Translations under genes and position numbers: made by a program
Notes under the pieces: generated by a model
Told to the model about the DNA's origin: nothing
What the model saw: the letters and a program-made list of their open reading frames with translations, nothing else
The model's database searches: none
Source: a virus
DNA: 21,979 nt
Virus record (IMG/VR): IMGVR_UViG_3300032665_000216
Location: 1-21,979 of that record
Reading direction: 5' to 3' (one strand)
Shown: positions 6,556 through 11,668 of the stretch, piece after piece
How the letters are laid out: each line of letters begins with the position of its first letter
How positions within the stretch are numbered: position 1 is the stretch's first letter

Positions 6556-6728
6556 AATGCCCATCTTTCAGGTGAATCGTATGAGGCTTCTAATTGCTCA
6601 TCCATTGTATTATCAACCTCTTTAATTACCGACCTTGGTACACCTAGAATGGCTGATATATCTTCATGATCATAACCATTCAATAACATATCCTGGATAC
6701 TGGCATACAATTCTTTCATCTTACCCAT
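6552..6728 (-). CDS. Small helix-turn-helix-like phage protein
   Basis: 58 residues. MLLNGYDHEDISAILGVPRS then VIKEVDN has the spacing of a helix-turn-helix (helix, Gly turn, recognition helix), similar to short phage proteins I know of this form. It may bind DNA. It is the first gene of the long operon, with AGGAGA six bases before ATG 6728 and a promoter at 6763-6791, a place suited to an autoregulator; that role is inferred. Confidence 0.75.
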   Translation of the reverse strand: MGKMKELYASIQDMLLNGYDHEDISAILGVPRSVIKEVDNTMDEQLEASYDSPERWAL

Positions 6729-6762
6729 AATTATCTCCTATACATCATTGGACTACACCGTG

Positions 6763-6791
6763 ATTCTAACATGCCAAAATAACCTTGGCAA
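6763..6791 (-). promoter_or_regulatory. sigma70-type promoter of the 6728-1813 operon
   Basis: TTGCCA (6786-6791), 17-bp spacer with TGT, and TAGAAT (6763-6768) on the minus strand, directly after the lysin stop codon and ahead of about 20 coupled small genes. Confidence 0.75.
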
Positions 6792-6795
6792 GCCA

Positions 6796-7437
6796 TTAAA
6801 ACGGTACATTTTTATAAAATAAGTGAGCACCTGCCTGTGCTACCATTTGACCTTGCTTGGCCCACTTTGGTTGTACATAAGTGGCATGGTAGTGTAGGAT
6901 ATCCTCAGAGTCTAATTTCTTAACTCTCAACCCACTTATCAATGCCTTGGCTTCGGCAACAAACCTATCGTGCTGGGATTGTGACCATTGTACCACCTTC
7001 TCAGAAGTCCATGAGAATTGGTGCGGTGAATATACCACATCACACATTTTATTGCCCCAGGTACCTTCTTTCAATCGGTTAACGTGAACCTGACCGACTG
7101 CCAATTGAGCATTTTCGGACAATGTACCTGCTTCTCTAAAAATAGAGTATGCCAGGCACTCCACATCTTTGTTGGATTGACCTGCAACCTTTTGACCTTT
7201 GTGGTCTACTGCCAACTCACCAGGTTTTGTTGCCTCTAGTTTAGCTACAGGTTTGGTAACATGAACAGGTTTAACCACAGCTTTGGTATCATTGAATGTA
7301 ATCTCGATAACATAAGACTGTGGTTTGGCCTTGGCAGTAGTCCGGGGTTTGATACTATTCCCATGTGCATCCTCGGTCCACATTGCATGGACCGATCCTG
7401 ATGCTATTAATAGGGACAATAATACTGTATACTTCAT
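6796..7437 (-). CDS. Exported SleB-type cell wall hydrolase (endolysin candidate)
   Basis: 213 residues. Residues 1-18 (MKYTVLLSLLIASGSVHA) form a signal peptide with an A-x-A-like cleavage site (V-H-A). A Lys/Pro/Val-rich linker (about 30-75) follows, then a Hydrolase_2 (SleB/CwlJ) domain: CLAYSIFREAG with the putative catalytic Glu102, AVGQVHVNR, MCDVVYSPHQFSW, and LHYHATYVQPKW plus GAHLFYK near the end. Family knowledge: these enzymes cut peptidoglycan as muramidases/lytic transglycosylases. With a signal peptide it could reach the periplasm through host Sec without a holin, acting as an endolysin. Strong GAAGGAG ribosome site before ATG 7437. Confidence 0.9.
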   Translation of the reverse strand: MKYTVLLSLLIASGSVHAMWTEDAHGNSIKPRTTAKAKPQSYVIEITFNDTKAVVKPVHVTKPVAKLEATKPGELAVDHKGQKVAGQSNKDVECLAYSIFREAGTLSENAQLAVGQVHVNRLKEGTWGNKMCDVVYSPHQFSWTSEKVVQWSQSQHDRFVAEAKALISGLRVKKLDSEDILHYHATYVQPKWAKQGQMVAQAGAHLFYKNVPF

Positions 7438-7495
7438 ACAAACTCCTTCACATCATCAAACCTGGTGTTGGCAGGCACCCACTTAAATTGTTGCC

Positions 7496-7524
7496 ATTAT
7501 ACACCAAAATGTTTTGCATTGTAT
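7496..7524 (-). promoter_or_regulatory. Possible weak promoter before the lysin
   Basis: A perfect TATAAT (7496-7501) overlaps the stop codon of the upstream gene, 59 bases before the lysin start. The -35 region (ATACAA, 7519-7524) is poor and there is no extended TGn, so read-through from the upstream unit may be the main source of lysin transcript. Confidence 0.3.
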
Positions 7525-7763
7525 AGTTTACCATAGCCAAACTCTAATTGAATCCAAGGACGATCCACTTCATCGCTCCAGTCTCTGTCCCCCGTATAGT
7601 ATGCACGCTCTTTAACTTGATCCAAAACCGCCTCAACAAGCAACTCGGCGAACTTTTCTAAATCTGTTTCTTTACCATCCACAACAGGAACCATTGGATT
7701 GCTCATCAATTGAGTAAATCTCAAGCCAGCCTTTTCAGCAATATCTTTAATTCGTTCGTTCAT
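7497..7763 (-). CDS. MNERI-family small phage protein
   Basis: 88 residues: MNERIKDIAEKAGLRFTQL and KFAELLVEAVLDQV, then a different C-terminal part (AYYTGDRDWSDEVDRPWIQL) ending NAKHFGV. The first half is identical at DNA level (7641-7741) to 4962-5062, while the second half is unrelated, a mosaic made by recombination. Confidence 0.87.
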   Translation of the reverse strand: MNERIKDIAEKAGLRFTQLMSNPMVPVVDGKETDLEKFAELLVEAVLDQVKERAYYTGDRDWSDEVDRPWIQLEFGYGKLYNAKHFGV

Positions 7764-7960
7764 TTTACCACTTCAAAGGTTCTAAATTTAAAATCAATCG
7801 TCAACGGTTTGCTGAACATCTTTGGCTCTTTGGCACCTTTCGCAATAAAACCAATGGCCTTGGCTGTACGGCCGGTTGGTTTACTTTCAAAGATATAGAT
7901 GCCATTAGATACAGGCACATCCCATTCCGTAGTCTCTCTTAATTTAACCATAGTACTCAC
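7760..7960 (-). CDS. Hypothetical small protein, GTG start likely
   Basis: 66 residues if it starts at GTG 7960, which overlaps the upstream TGA as GTGA; ATG 7951 (63 residues) is the alternative. Sequence: MVKLRETTEWDVPVSNGIYI, FESKPTGRTAKAIGFIAKG, ending FKFRTFEVVK, probably a small beta-rich fold. Not recognised. Confidence 0.78.
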   Translation of the reverse strand: MSTMVKLRETTEWDVPVSNGIYIFESKPTGRTAKAIGFIAKGAKEPKMFSKPLTIDFKFRTFEVVK

Positions 7961-8370
7961 TCACTTACAGCAAGGGGTTTATTCAACAGTTTAATAGACA
8001 AGCAAAAGTCTTTAAACTCTGGCCATGTACCATTGAATAGTTCATTGCCACGGTCATCCTTTAATACCAATTTATCTTGGTATACATGGTACTCGTATTC
8101 CTGACCACAATCACCACAATCTATCGGGTAAATGTAGAAATTGCCAACAGCAACCTTGAAATTGGCAACCAACTGAGCTGCCAGGCAACCCATACCATTA
8201 GCAACCTTACGGTCTTCCTGTGTGCTATAACCATTCACAATGGCATCAAAACTGGTCAAAAAATTGGCCAATTCTAACCCATGACCAGCAGGATAACCAT
8301 CAAACTGGCGGTACATACACATCAAAGGGGTATTGTCCTCGTAGACGTATGTAAGTGACCTTGTTCCCAT
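7957..8370 (-). CDS. Conserved phage protein (MGTRSLTYVYE type)
   Basis: 137 residues from ATG 8370, with AGGAGA six bases upstream; it overlaps the upstream TGA by one base. MGTRSLTYVYEDNTPLMCMY, then RQFDGYPAGHGLELANFL and CGDCGQEYEYHVY are marks of a conserved bacterial/phage hypothetical family. The RQFDGYPxGHG motif is highly characteristic, but I know no assigned function. The C-DC pair might bind metal. Confidence 0.88.
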   Translation of the reverse strand: MGTRSLTYVYEDNTPLMCMYRQFDGYPAGHGLELANFLTSFDAIVNGYSTQEDRKVANGMGCLAAQLVANFKVAVGNFYIYPIDCGDCGQEYEYHVYQDKLVLKDDRGNELFNGTWPEFKDFCLSIKLLNKPLAVSE

Positions 8371-8561
8371 CAATTATCTCCTATTGTATTCAAAATTTCA
8401 TCAATTTCCAGCAACTCAATATCCTCATATTCATTGCCTTCCGTGTATAAACTCACGGTCACAGCATTTCGGTAGTATTCCAATGCATCTCTCAATATCT
8501 GCCTATTGGACTCTGACAATTTTACCGTTTTATAATTCTCAAACTGTTCTAATAACATCAT
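8370..8561 (-). CDS. Hypothetical small helical protein
   Basis: 63 residues: MMLLEQFENYKTVKLSESNR, then QILRDALEYYRNAV and an acidic end (EDIELLEIDEILNTIGDN). GGAGA lies seven bases before ATG 8561. No family recognised. Confidence 0.78.
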   Translation of the reverse strand: MMLLEQFENYKTVKLSESNRQILRDALEYYRNAVTVSLYTEGNEYEDIELLEIDEILNTIGDN

Positions 8562-8574
8562 AAAATATCTCCAA

Positions 8575-8796
8575 TCAATCTAATAAAATCATATATTCTT
8601 CAGGAAAGTGTTCCATGAACCAATCCAGTCCTTTTCTCACAATACTATAGTTACCAGTTAAATTGGCACCTGTAATGGTATCATACACAGCAACAGCCTC
8701 TGGTACCAATGTGCAGGATTGTCCTGAGAATGGGTTAGTGACTACTACTGGTTCTGTATCATACAAAGCACACTCAAACGGTAATTTTAAACTCAT
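8575..8796 (-). CDS. Conserved small phage protein (TNPFSGQSCTL type)
   Basis: 73 residues. VTNPFSGQSCTLVPEAVAVY, then VRKGLDWFMEHFPEEYMILL match a small family frequent in phage genomes, function unknown. First gene behind promoter 8824-8851, with AGGAG seven bases before ATG 8796. Confidence 0.87.
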   Translation of the reverse strand: MSLKLPFECALYDTEPVVVTNPFSGQSCTLVPEAVAVYDTITGANLTGNYSIVRKGLDWFMEHFPEEYMILLD

Positions 8797-8823
8797 AATA
8801 ACTCCTAATCAATTTATGGTATA

Positions 8824-8851
8824 ATTATATCAGAACCAACGGGTTTGGCAA
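8824..8851 (-). promoter_or_regulatory. sigma70-type promoter for the 8796 operon
   Basis: TTGCCA (8846-8851), 16-bp spacer ending TGA, TATAAT (8824-8829) on the minus strand. The palindromic half of a composite element (8855-8890) begins three bases upstream of the -35. Confidence 0.88.
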
Positions 8852-8854
8852 CCT

Positions 8855-8890
8855 GAGTACTATAGTATTACTTTGTTCCGGTCAAGTATT
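8855..8890. promoter_or_regulatory. Composite upstream element, copy 1
   Basis: GAGTACT-AT-AGTATTA (8855-8870), eight bases, then CGGTCAAGTATT (8879-8890). The first part is an imperfect copy of the palindrome GAGTACTAAAGTACTC. Three bases (AGG in the sense direction) separate it from the minus-strand -35. Candidate activator or repressor site. Confidence 0.6.
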
Positions 8891-9082
8891 CTGGTATTCA
8901 TACACGGCAAAATACACGGCATTGGCCTTGAGACAGGTACTAGACCTATTCGTCCGACTTCTACCAATATCCAATGCCGTGTTCCTAGGTCCACGATACC
9001 GAATTTTATAATACTTACCATTCAAGGCATTCAACTTACGGAATAGTTCCAATGCCTCAATAGGATACTTTGCTATACTCAC
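8882..9082 (-). CDS. Small basic conserved phage protein
   Basis: 66 residues starting at GTG 9082, which overlaps the upstream TGA as GTGA. GKYYKIRYRGPRN, then CLKANAVYFAVYEYQ is a pattern known from small basic phage proteins of unknown function. Net positive charge could mean nucleic acid binding. Its 3' end overlaps composite element copy 1. Confidence 0.8.
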   Translation of the reverse strand: MSIAKYPIEALELFRKLNALNGKYYKIRYRGPRNTALDIGRSRTNRSSTCLKANAVYFAVYEYQNT

Positions 9083-9303
9083 TTTTCAACTCCGAAATGT
9101 TCCATAATCACAATATCAGGCAAGGAATTAATCTCACCACAGTCTCCAATGTATTCTTCTACACGGCGTTGACATTCTTTCACAATCAACTCACCGAATA
9201 CGTCCATCATCCTAGCAACTCCAACGTTCATATCATCATTGGGATATTTTGATTTTACAATTTTTTCAGCCTGTAGAGCTAGTTTTTTAATTTGTTCGTT
9301 CAT
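9079..9303 (-). CDS. MNERI-family small phage protein
   Basis: 74 residues: MNEQIKKLALQAEKIVKSKY, FGELIVKECQRRVEEYI, ending IVIMEHFGVEK. The ATG at 9303 directly adjoins a remnant of another paralog (9301-9347). Confidence 0.87.
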   Translation of the reverse strand: MNEQIKKLALQAEKIVKSKYPNDDMNVGVARMMDVFGELIVKECQRRVEEYIGDCGEINSLPDIVIMEHFGVEK

Positions 9304-9347
9304 AAGTCAACATTCCATTTCTTGGCAACCATTAAAATGCGTTCATT
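9301..9347 (-). pseudogene. Remnant of the 3' end of a 5081-5284-type gene
   Basis: These 47 bases match 5082-5128 with one mismatch and would encode the end NERILMVAKKWNVDL of that paralog, followed by its stop overlapping the next ATG. There is no usable start in this frame: a TGA lies only a few codons upstream. The rest of the gene seems to have been lost by recombination at the end of the 9370-9639 gene. Confidence 0.7.
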
Positions 9348-9369
9348 CCATTCTCTGCTTCGTCAATAT

Positions 9370-9639
9370 TCATTCCCATTCTCCAACCATATGAGTATTA
9401 CCAAAATTGTCCCGTACAGTAAAACCAACCACATCCAAAGGCACCGACCACTTAGGTTCGTCCAAGGAAATAACATCAATTAGTTCCGCTGTCTCCTCAT
9501 ACAATACACCCATAAAGGTATAGTTAAAAAGATGCTCCTCGTCCTTCACCAATACCTCATGCACAATATTATGCTTAAACCGTTTAGAGTAGGTAGAATA
9601 GATTATCTTACCAACAAAAGGTTTCTTATAAGAATCCAT
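9370..9639 (-). CDS. Hypothetical small protein
   Basis: 89 residues from ATG 9639, preceded by GGAG five bases upstream; a longer frame begins inside the promoter and is rejected. Sequence: MDSYKKPFVGKIIYSTYSKR, then beta-like stretches (EHLFNYTFMGVLYEETAELI) and end HMVGEWE. Not recognised. Driven by promoter 9669-9696. Confidence 0.78.
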   Translation of the reverse strand: MDSYKKPFVGKIIYSTYSKRFKHNIVHEVLVKDEEHLFNYTFMGVLYEETAELIDVISLDEPKWSVPLDVVGFTVRDNFGNTHMVGEWE

Positions 9640-9668
9640 ATAATCTCCAATATCAATTAACATTAACC

Positions 9669-9696
9669 ATTCTAACATAACCACCTGATATGGCAA
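9669..9696 (-). promoter_or_regulatory. sigma70-type promoter for the 9370-9639 gene
   Basis: TTGCCA (9691-9696), 16-bp spacer ending TGT, TAGAAT (9669-9674) on the minus strand. Composite element copy 2 starts three bases upstream. Confidence 0.82.
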
Positions 9697-9699
9697 CCT

Positions 9700-9735
9700 G
9701 AGTACTAAAGTAGTCCATTATCCTAGTCAACTATT
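9700..9735. promoter_or_regulatory. Composite upstream element, copy 2
   Basis: GAGTACT-AA-AGTAGTC (9700-9715; one mismatch to a perfect palindrome), eight bases, then TAGTCAACTATT (9724-9735). The layout and 24-base offset match the other copies. Confidence 0.62.
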
Positions 9736-9741
9736 ACCAAG

Positions 9742-9856
9742 TTATCCACAGCCATTTACCATAGACGGCACCTCAAAGTTATTCACAGAGTTATCCACAG
9801 CATATTGACAGAAAATTACCTGAATTTTACCTGAAGTGTGGATAAGTTGTGGATAT
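9742..9856. other. Candidate replication origin: DnaA-box cluster
   Basis: Five DnaA-box-like nonamers lie within 115 bases: TTATCCACA at 9742-9750, TTATTCACA at 9779-9787, TTATCCACA at 9791-9799, the reverse of TTATCCACA at 9837-9845, and the reverse of ATATCCACA at 9848-9856. Three point right and two left, flanking a 37-base AT-rich stretch (9800-9836) with a TTACCTGAATT direct repeat that could melt. No gene occupies 9697-9926. Two exact matches and three copies with at most one mismatch are far more than chance in so short a stretch. Use of host DnaA by the phage is inferred. Confidence 0.68.
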
Positions 9857-9906
9857 GTCGCCTGCTGTGTCGCCAGTAGGTGAGGGGCTTTGGGACTTAG
9901 TTTCTG

Positions 9907-9924
9907 TGTTGTACCTAAACAACA
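9907..9924. promoter_or_regulatory. Third, imperfect copy of the GTTGTA/TACAAC palindrome
   Basis: TGTTGTACCTAAACAACA differs from the palindrome at 1407-1424 by its spacer and one arm base. It lies two bases past the stop codon of the 9927-10130 gene and 50 bases from the DnaA-box cluster, but no -35 follows at the usual distance. Confidence 0.35.
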
Positions 9925-9926
9925 TC

Positions 9927-10130
9927 TCAGAACCTTTCATCAAACTCACAACCAATTTCCAAGCACTTTTCACGGTCCGCCATGTAATTCACCCAGAGAT
10001 CCTCCAATTGGTTTCCAAGACCCCGGCGAACTAATTCCGTTGCCAGCGATTGTGAGTTTTTCGCATGGGGACCATTAATATACAAGCTTACCTCATAAGC
10101 TTCTAAAAGACTTACCTGTGTTTTTCGCAT
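9927..10130 (-). CDS. Hypothetical small protein
   Basis: 67 residues: MRKTQVSLLEAYEVSLYING, then AKNSQSLATELVRRGLGNQL, EDLWVNYMADREKCLEIGCE. Helical, not recognised. A GAGGT ribosome site precedes ATG 10130. It borders the putative origin, so a replication link is possible but only by position. Confidence 0.78.
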   Translation of the reverse strand: MRKTQVSLLEAYEVSLYINGPHAKNSQSLATELVRRGLGNQLEDLWVNYMADREKCLEIGCEFDERF

Positions 10131-10143
10131 ATTTTTTACCTCA

Positions 10144-10171
10144 ATTATACCTGAACAGCACCTGTTGTCAC
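10144..10171 (-). promoter_or_regulatory. Promoter overlapping a stop codon, for the 9927-10130 gene
   Basis: GTGACA (10166-10171), 16-bp spacer, perfect TATAAT (10144-10149) on the minus strand. The -10 overlaps the TAA of the upstream gene, so the start is expected just before ATG 10130 with almost no leader. Confidence 0.6.
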
Positions 10172-10432
10172 TACCGCTTTGGAAGGTTTACGGTTTGCTT
10201 TAATTGCTTTAGACCCTACTGGTGCTAATAGCTTCTCTAATTTTGCTCTTGCTTTGGCAATGGCAGCTTCTTTTCTTAACTGAGCATTTTGTGCTTTCAG
10301 TACTTTGGCGGCAACCTTAAGGTCACGCTGGAATGCCATTTCAATCCGAATTGCTTCTTTTAACTCTTTAATCAGAGCACGCTTGGAGTTGGTGGAAAGT
10401 CCCTTAAGGGATAAATCGTTGACTAATGACAT
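10145..10432 (-). CDS. Small basic Ala/Lys-rich helical protein
   Basis: 95 residues, rich in Ala, Lys and Arg: IKELKEAIRIEMAFQRDLKV, then AAKVLKAQNAQLRKEAAIAK and ARAKLEKLL form a long amphipathic or coiled-coil helix, with a basic flexible tail (SKAIKANRKPSKAV). The composition resembles histone-like nucleoid proteins (H-NS-like or phage DNA-compaction factors), but no defining motif is seen. GAGGTAA precedes ATG 10432. Confidence 0.8.
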   Translation of the reverse strand: MSLVNDLSLKGLSTNSKRALIKELKEAIRIEMAFQRDLKVAAKVLKAQNAQLRKEAAIAKARAKLEKLLAPVGSKAIKANRKPSKAVVTTGAVQV

Positions 10433-10493
10433 AATTTTTACCTCACTTTTTACCTAAATTGTTAACTAAATTCTTACCTGAGCGATACCTTGC

Positions 10494-10694
10494 TCACACC
10501 TCATATTCCATTATATCATACCCAGTAGCATCGGTGTAATCAATAACACCACAGCGATACCCGGTTGGATCTAATTCTCTGAGGATTCTAGAGCGGTCAA
10601 AGGTAATCCCGTCAATAACCACCGGACCATGCTCATCCAGCATAGCGTCAAAATGGTAGCAAGCGACCTCATATGATATACATTCTCTATTCAT
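10494..10694 (-). CDS. Hypothetical small acidic protein
   Basis: 66 residues: MNRECISYEVACYHFDAMLD, EHGPVVIDGITFDRSRILRE, LDPTGYRCGVIDYTDATGYD. Compact beta/alpha pattern, not recognised. GAGG before ATG 10694, and the promoter at 10722-10750 is strong. Confidence 0.8.
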   Translation of the reverse strand: MNRECISYEVACYHFDAMLDEHGPVVIDGITFDRSRILRELDPTGYRCGVIDYTDATGYDIMEYEV

Positions 10695-10721
10695 AATCTT
10701 TACCTCACTATTAAAACACCA

Positions 10722-10750
10722 ATTATACCAGAATTTTACCTACTTGTCAA
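10722..10750 (-). promoter_or_regulatory. Consensus sigma70 promoter for the 10494-10694 gene
   Basis: TTGACA (10745-10750), 17-bp spacer ending TGG, TATAAT (10722-10727) on the minus strand; both hexamers are perfect. Composite element copy 3 begins three bases upstream. Confidence 0.88.
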
Positions 10751-10753
10751 CCT

Positions 10754-10789
10754 GAATACTAAAGTACTCCAGTACCTCAGTCAAGTATT
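10754..10789. promoter_or_regulatory. Composite upstream element, copy 3
   Basis: GAATACT-AA-AGTACTC (10754-10769; one mismatch to the palindrome), eight bases, then CAGTCAAGTATT (10778-10789). It overlaps the stop codon of the 10788-10961 gene. Confidence 0.62.
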
Positions 10790-10961
10790 ATATCACCAAA
10801 TCTTCGTCACCAATGTATCCGATACAGTCTTGAATATCTCCGCCTGCATTGTAAATTGTACTTTCCAAATCAGAGTCACAATTCTCCGATAATTCCTGTG
10901 CTACTGAATCAATCAACGCTAACGCTTGATCCAGTTTTTCTATCATTTCATCTCTAGTCAT
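10788..10961 (-). CDS. Small helical protein, paralog of the 11475-11636 gene
   Basis: 57 residues: MTRDEMIEKLDQALALIDSV, AQELSENCDSDLESTIYNAG, GDIQDCIGYIGDEDLVI. It aligns with the 53-residue product of 11475-11636 on the opposite strand (MTxxExIExLxxAxxLIxSV at the start, NAxGDIxD near the end). No known family. It follows the 10965 gene by three bases, so the two share a transcript. Confidence 0.75.
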   Translation of the reverse strand: MTRDEMIEKLDQALALIDSVAQELSENCDSDLESTIYNAGGDIQDCIGYIGDEDLVI

Positions 10962-10964
10962 AAT

Positions 10965-11129
10965 TTACTCACTTTTAAAATATTTGAACTTTTGTACTAA
11001 TTCTCTGTAAACTTCGTTTGATTTTTGATCAATAATCATTCTATCGTCATCGTTAGTAAATAATTCTTCATTATCTCTAATAAATGATTCTAATAATAAG
11101 TACTGATTCTCTGTTAATTCGATTTTCAT
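10965..11129 (-). CDS. Hypothetical small helical protein
   Basis: 54 residues: MKIELTENQYLLLESFIRDN, EELFTNDDDRMIIDQKSNEV, YRELVQKFKYFKSE. Soluble, helical, unrecognised. First gene after promoter 11162-11189 and before 10788-10961. Confidence 0.74.
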   Translation of the reverse strand: MKIELTENQYLLLESFIRDNEELFTNDDDRMIIDQKSNEVYRELVQKFKYFKSE

Positions 11130-11161
11130 ATAATCTCTGTTTTTTGTGTTTCTAAGTCTCT

Positions 11162-11189
11162 ATTCTATCAAAATTGGAGAAATTGTCAA
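11162..11189 (-). promoter_or_regulatory. sigma70-type promoter for the 11129-10788 genes
   Basis: TTGACA (11184-11189), 16-bp spacer ending TGA, TAGAAT (11162-11167) on the minus strand. A composite element begins two bases upstream. Confidence 0.82.
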
Positions 11190-11191
11190 GC

Positions 11192-11227
11192 GTAGAATAA
11201 AGTATTACAGCATTCCGGTCAAGTATT
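11192..11227. promoter_or_regulatory. Composite upstream element, copy 4 (divergent module)
   Basis: A degenerate left arm plus AA-AGTATTA (11192-11207), eight bases, then CGGTCAAGTATT (11216-11227). A minus -35 (TTGACA) sits two bases to its left and a plus -35 (TTGCCA, 11230) two bases to its right. Confidence 0.55.
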
Positions 11228-11229
11228 GC

Positions 11230-11259
11230 TTGCCAATATTGCGCAAAGTATGATACAAT
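11230..11259 (+). promoter_or_regulatory. Weaker plus-strand promoter
   Basis: TTGCCA (11230-11235), an 18-bp spacer ending TGA, and TACAAT (11254-11259). The spacer is long, so activity may depend on the element upstream. No good gene directly follows; a transcript would run through the next promoter toward 11475. Confidence 0.45.
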
Positions 11260-11343
11260 GGTGGTAGCATGCGCACGGAAATGCTGTTGTTTTTTTACTA
11301 CGCAGCCCCAGCGTCCACCCCAGTACTGCTTTCGAATGATTCC

Positions 11344-11371
11344 ATTATACCAGAATCCGAAAATTTGGCAA
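11344..11371 (-). promoter_or_regulatory. Strong leftward promoter of the divergent module
   Basis: TTGCCA (11366-11371), 16-bp spacer ending TGG, TATAAT (11344-11349) on the minus strand. It leads into non-coding DNA and then the 11162-11189 promoter, so it may make a long leader or a separate RNA. Confidence 0.8.
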
Positions 11372-11373
11372 TA

Positions 11374-11409
11374 TAACACTAAAGTACTCAAGCAGTCCGG
11401 TCAAGTATT
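11374..11409. promoter_or_regulatory. Composite upstream element, copy 5 (divergent module)
   Basis: TAACACT-AA-AGTACTC (11374-11389), eight bases, then CGGTCAAGTATT (11398-11409). Outward-facing TTGCCA hexamers stand two bases away on both sides (11366-11371 minus, 11412-11417 plus), so one element can govern two promoters. Confidence 0.62.
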
Positions 11410-11411
11410 GG

Positions 11412-11439
11412 TTGCCAAACCCCTGGATTCTGGTATAAT
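11412..11439 (+). promoter_or_regulatory. sigma70-type promoter for the 11475 gene
   Basis: TTGCCA (11412-11417), 16-bp spacer ending TGG, TATAAT (11434-11439). First of five similar rightward cassettes. Confidence 0.88.
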
Positions 11440-11474
11440 TACTCCATAAATTGAAAAACACGTAAGGAAATAAA

Positions 11475-11636
11475 ATGACTAACCAAGAGAAAATCGAAGC
11501 ACTATCAAAAGCAATGGAATTAATTGAATCAGTTATGGATACAATTGACCCCGATTTGGAAGAAAATGAGGAATTAATTATGTTCTTGAGCAATGCTTGT
11601 GGAGATATCTCCGATTCCCAGAACATGATAGAATAA
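11475..11636 (+). CDS. Small acidic helical protein, paralog of the 10788-10961 gene
   Basis: 53 residues: MTNQEKIEALSKAMELIESV, MDTIDPDLEENEELIMFLSN, ACGDISDSQNMIE. It is related to the product on the opposite strand at 10788-10961, so the pair arose by duplication with inversion or by module exchange. AAGGA six bases before ATG. Function unknown. Confidence 0.76.
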   Translation: MTNQEKIEALSKAMELIESVMDTIDPDLEENEELIMFLSNACGDISDSQNMIE

Positions 11637-11668
11637 CCACACGGAATGGTCAAGTATTAAAACAATGC

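Larger units (their letters stand above)
11190..11343. other. Non-coding stretch between two facing promoter modules
   Basis: About 150 bases without a credible gene. A minus promoter (11344-11371) would transcribe it leftward and a weaker plus promoter (11230-11259) rightward. It contains AGCAT...ATGCT around 11267-11286, then TTTTTTT on the plus strand, which could act as a weak hairpin terminator, and repeated CCCCAG blocks (11306-11325). Possibly a leader or small RNA; I see no family. Confidence 0.4.

Noticed and set aside
9907-9924. Intrinsic terminator for the 9927-10130 gene
   Set aside because: The inverted repeat has no T-run on the minus strand and matches the operator-like palindrome better; listed there instead.
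10481-10499. Hairpin TGAGC/GCTCA after the 10494 gene
   Set aside because: Five pairs only, overlaps the stop codon, and no T-run follows, so it is not a supportable terminator.
11269-11376. Plus-strand frame of 35 codons starting MRTEM
   Set aside because: It runs through a strong minus-strand promoter and has no convincing ribosome site; residues look like chance translation.
11152-11391. Minus-strand frame of 79 codons across the divergent control region
   Set aside because: It needs a TTG start inside a composite element, spans two promoters, and has no ribosome site.
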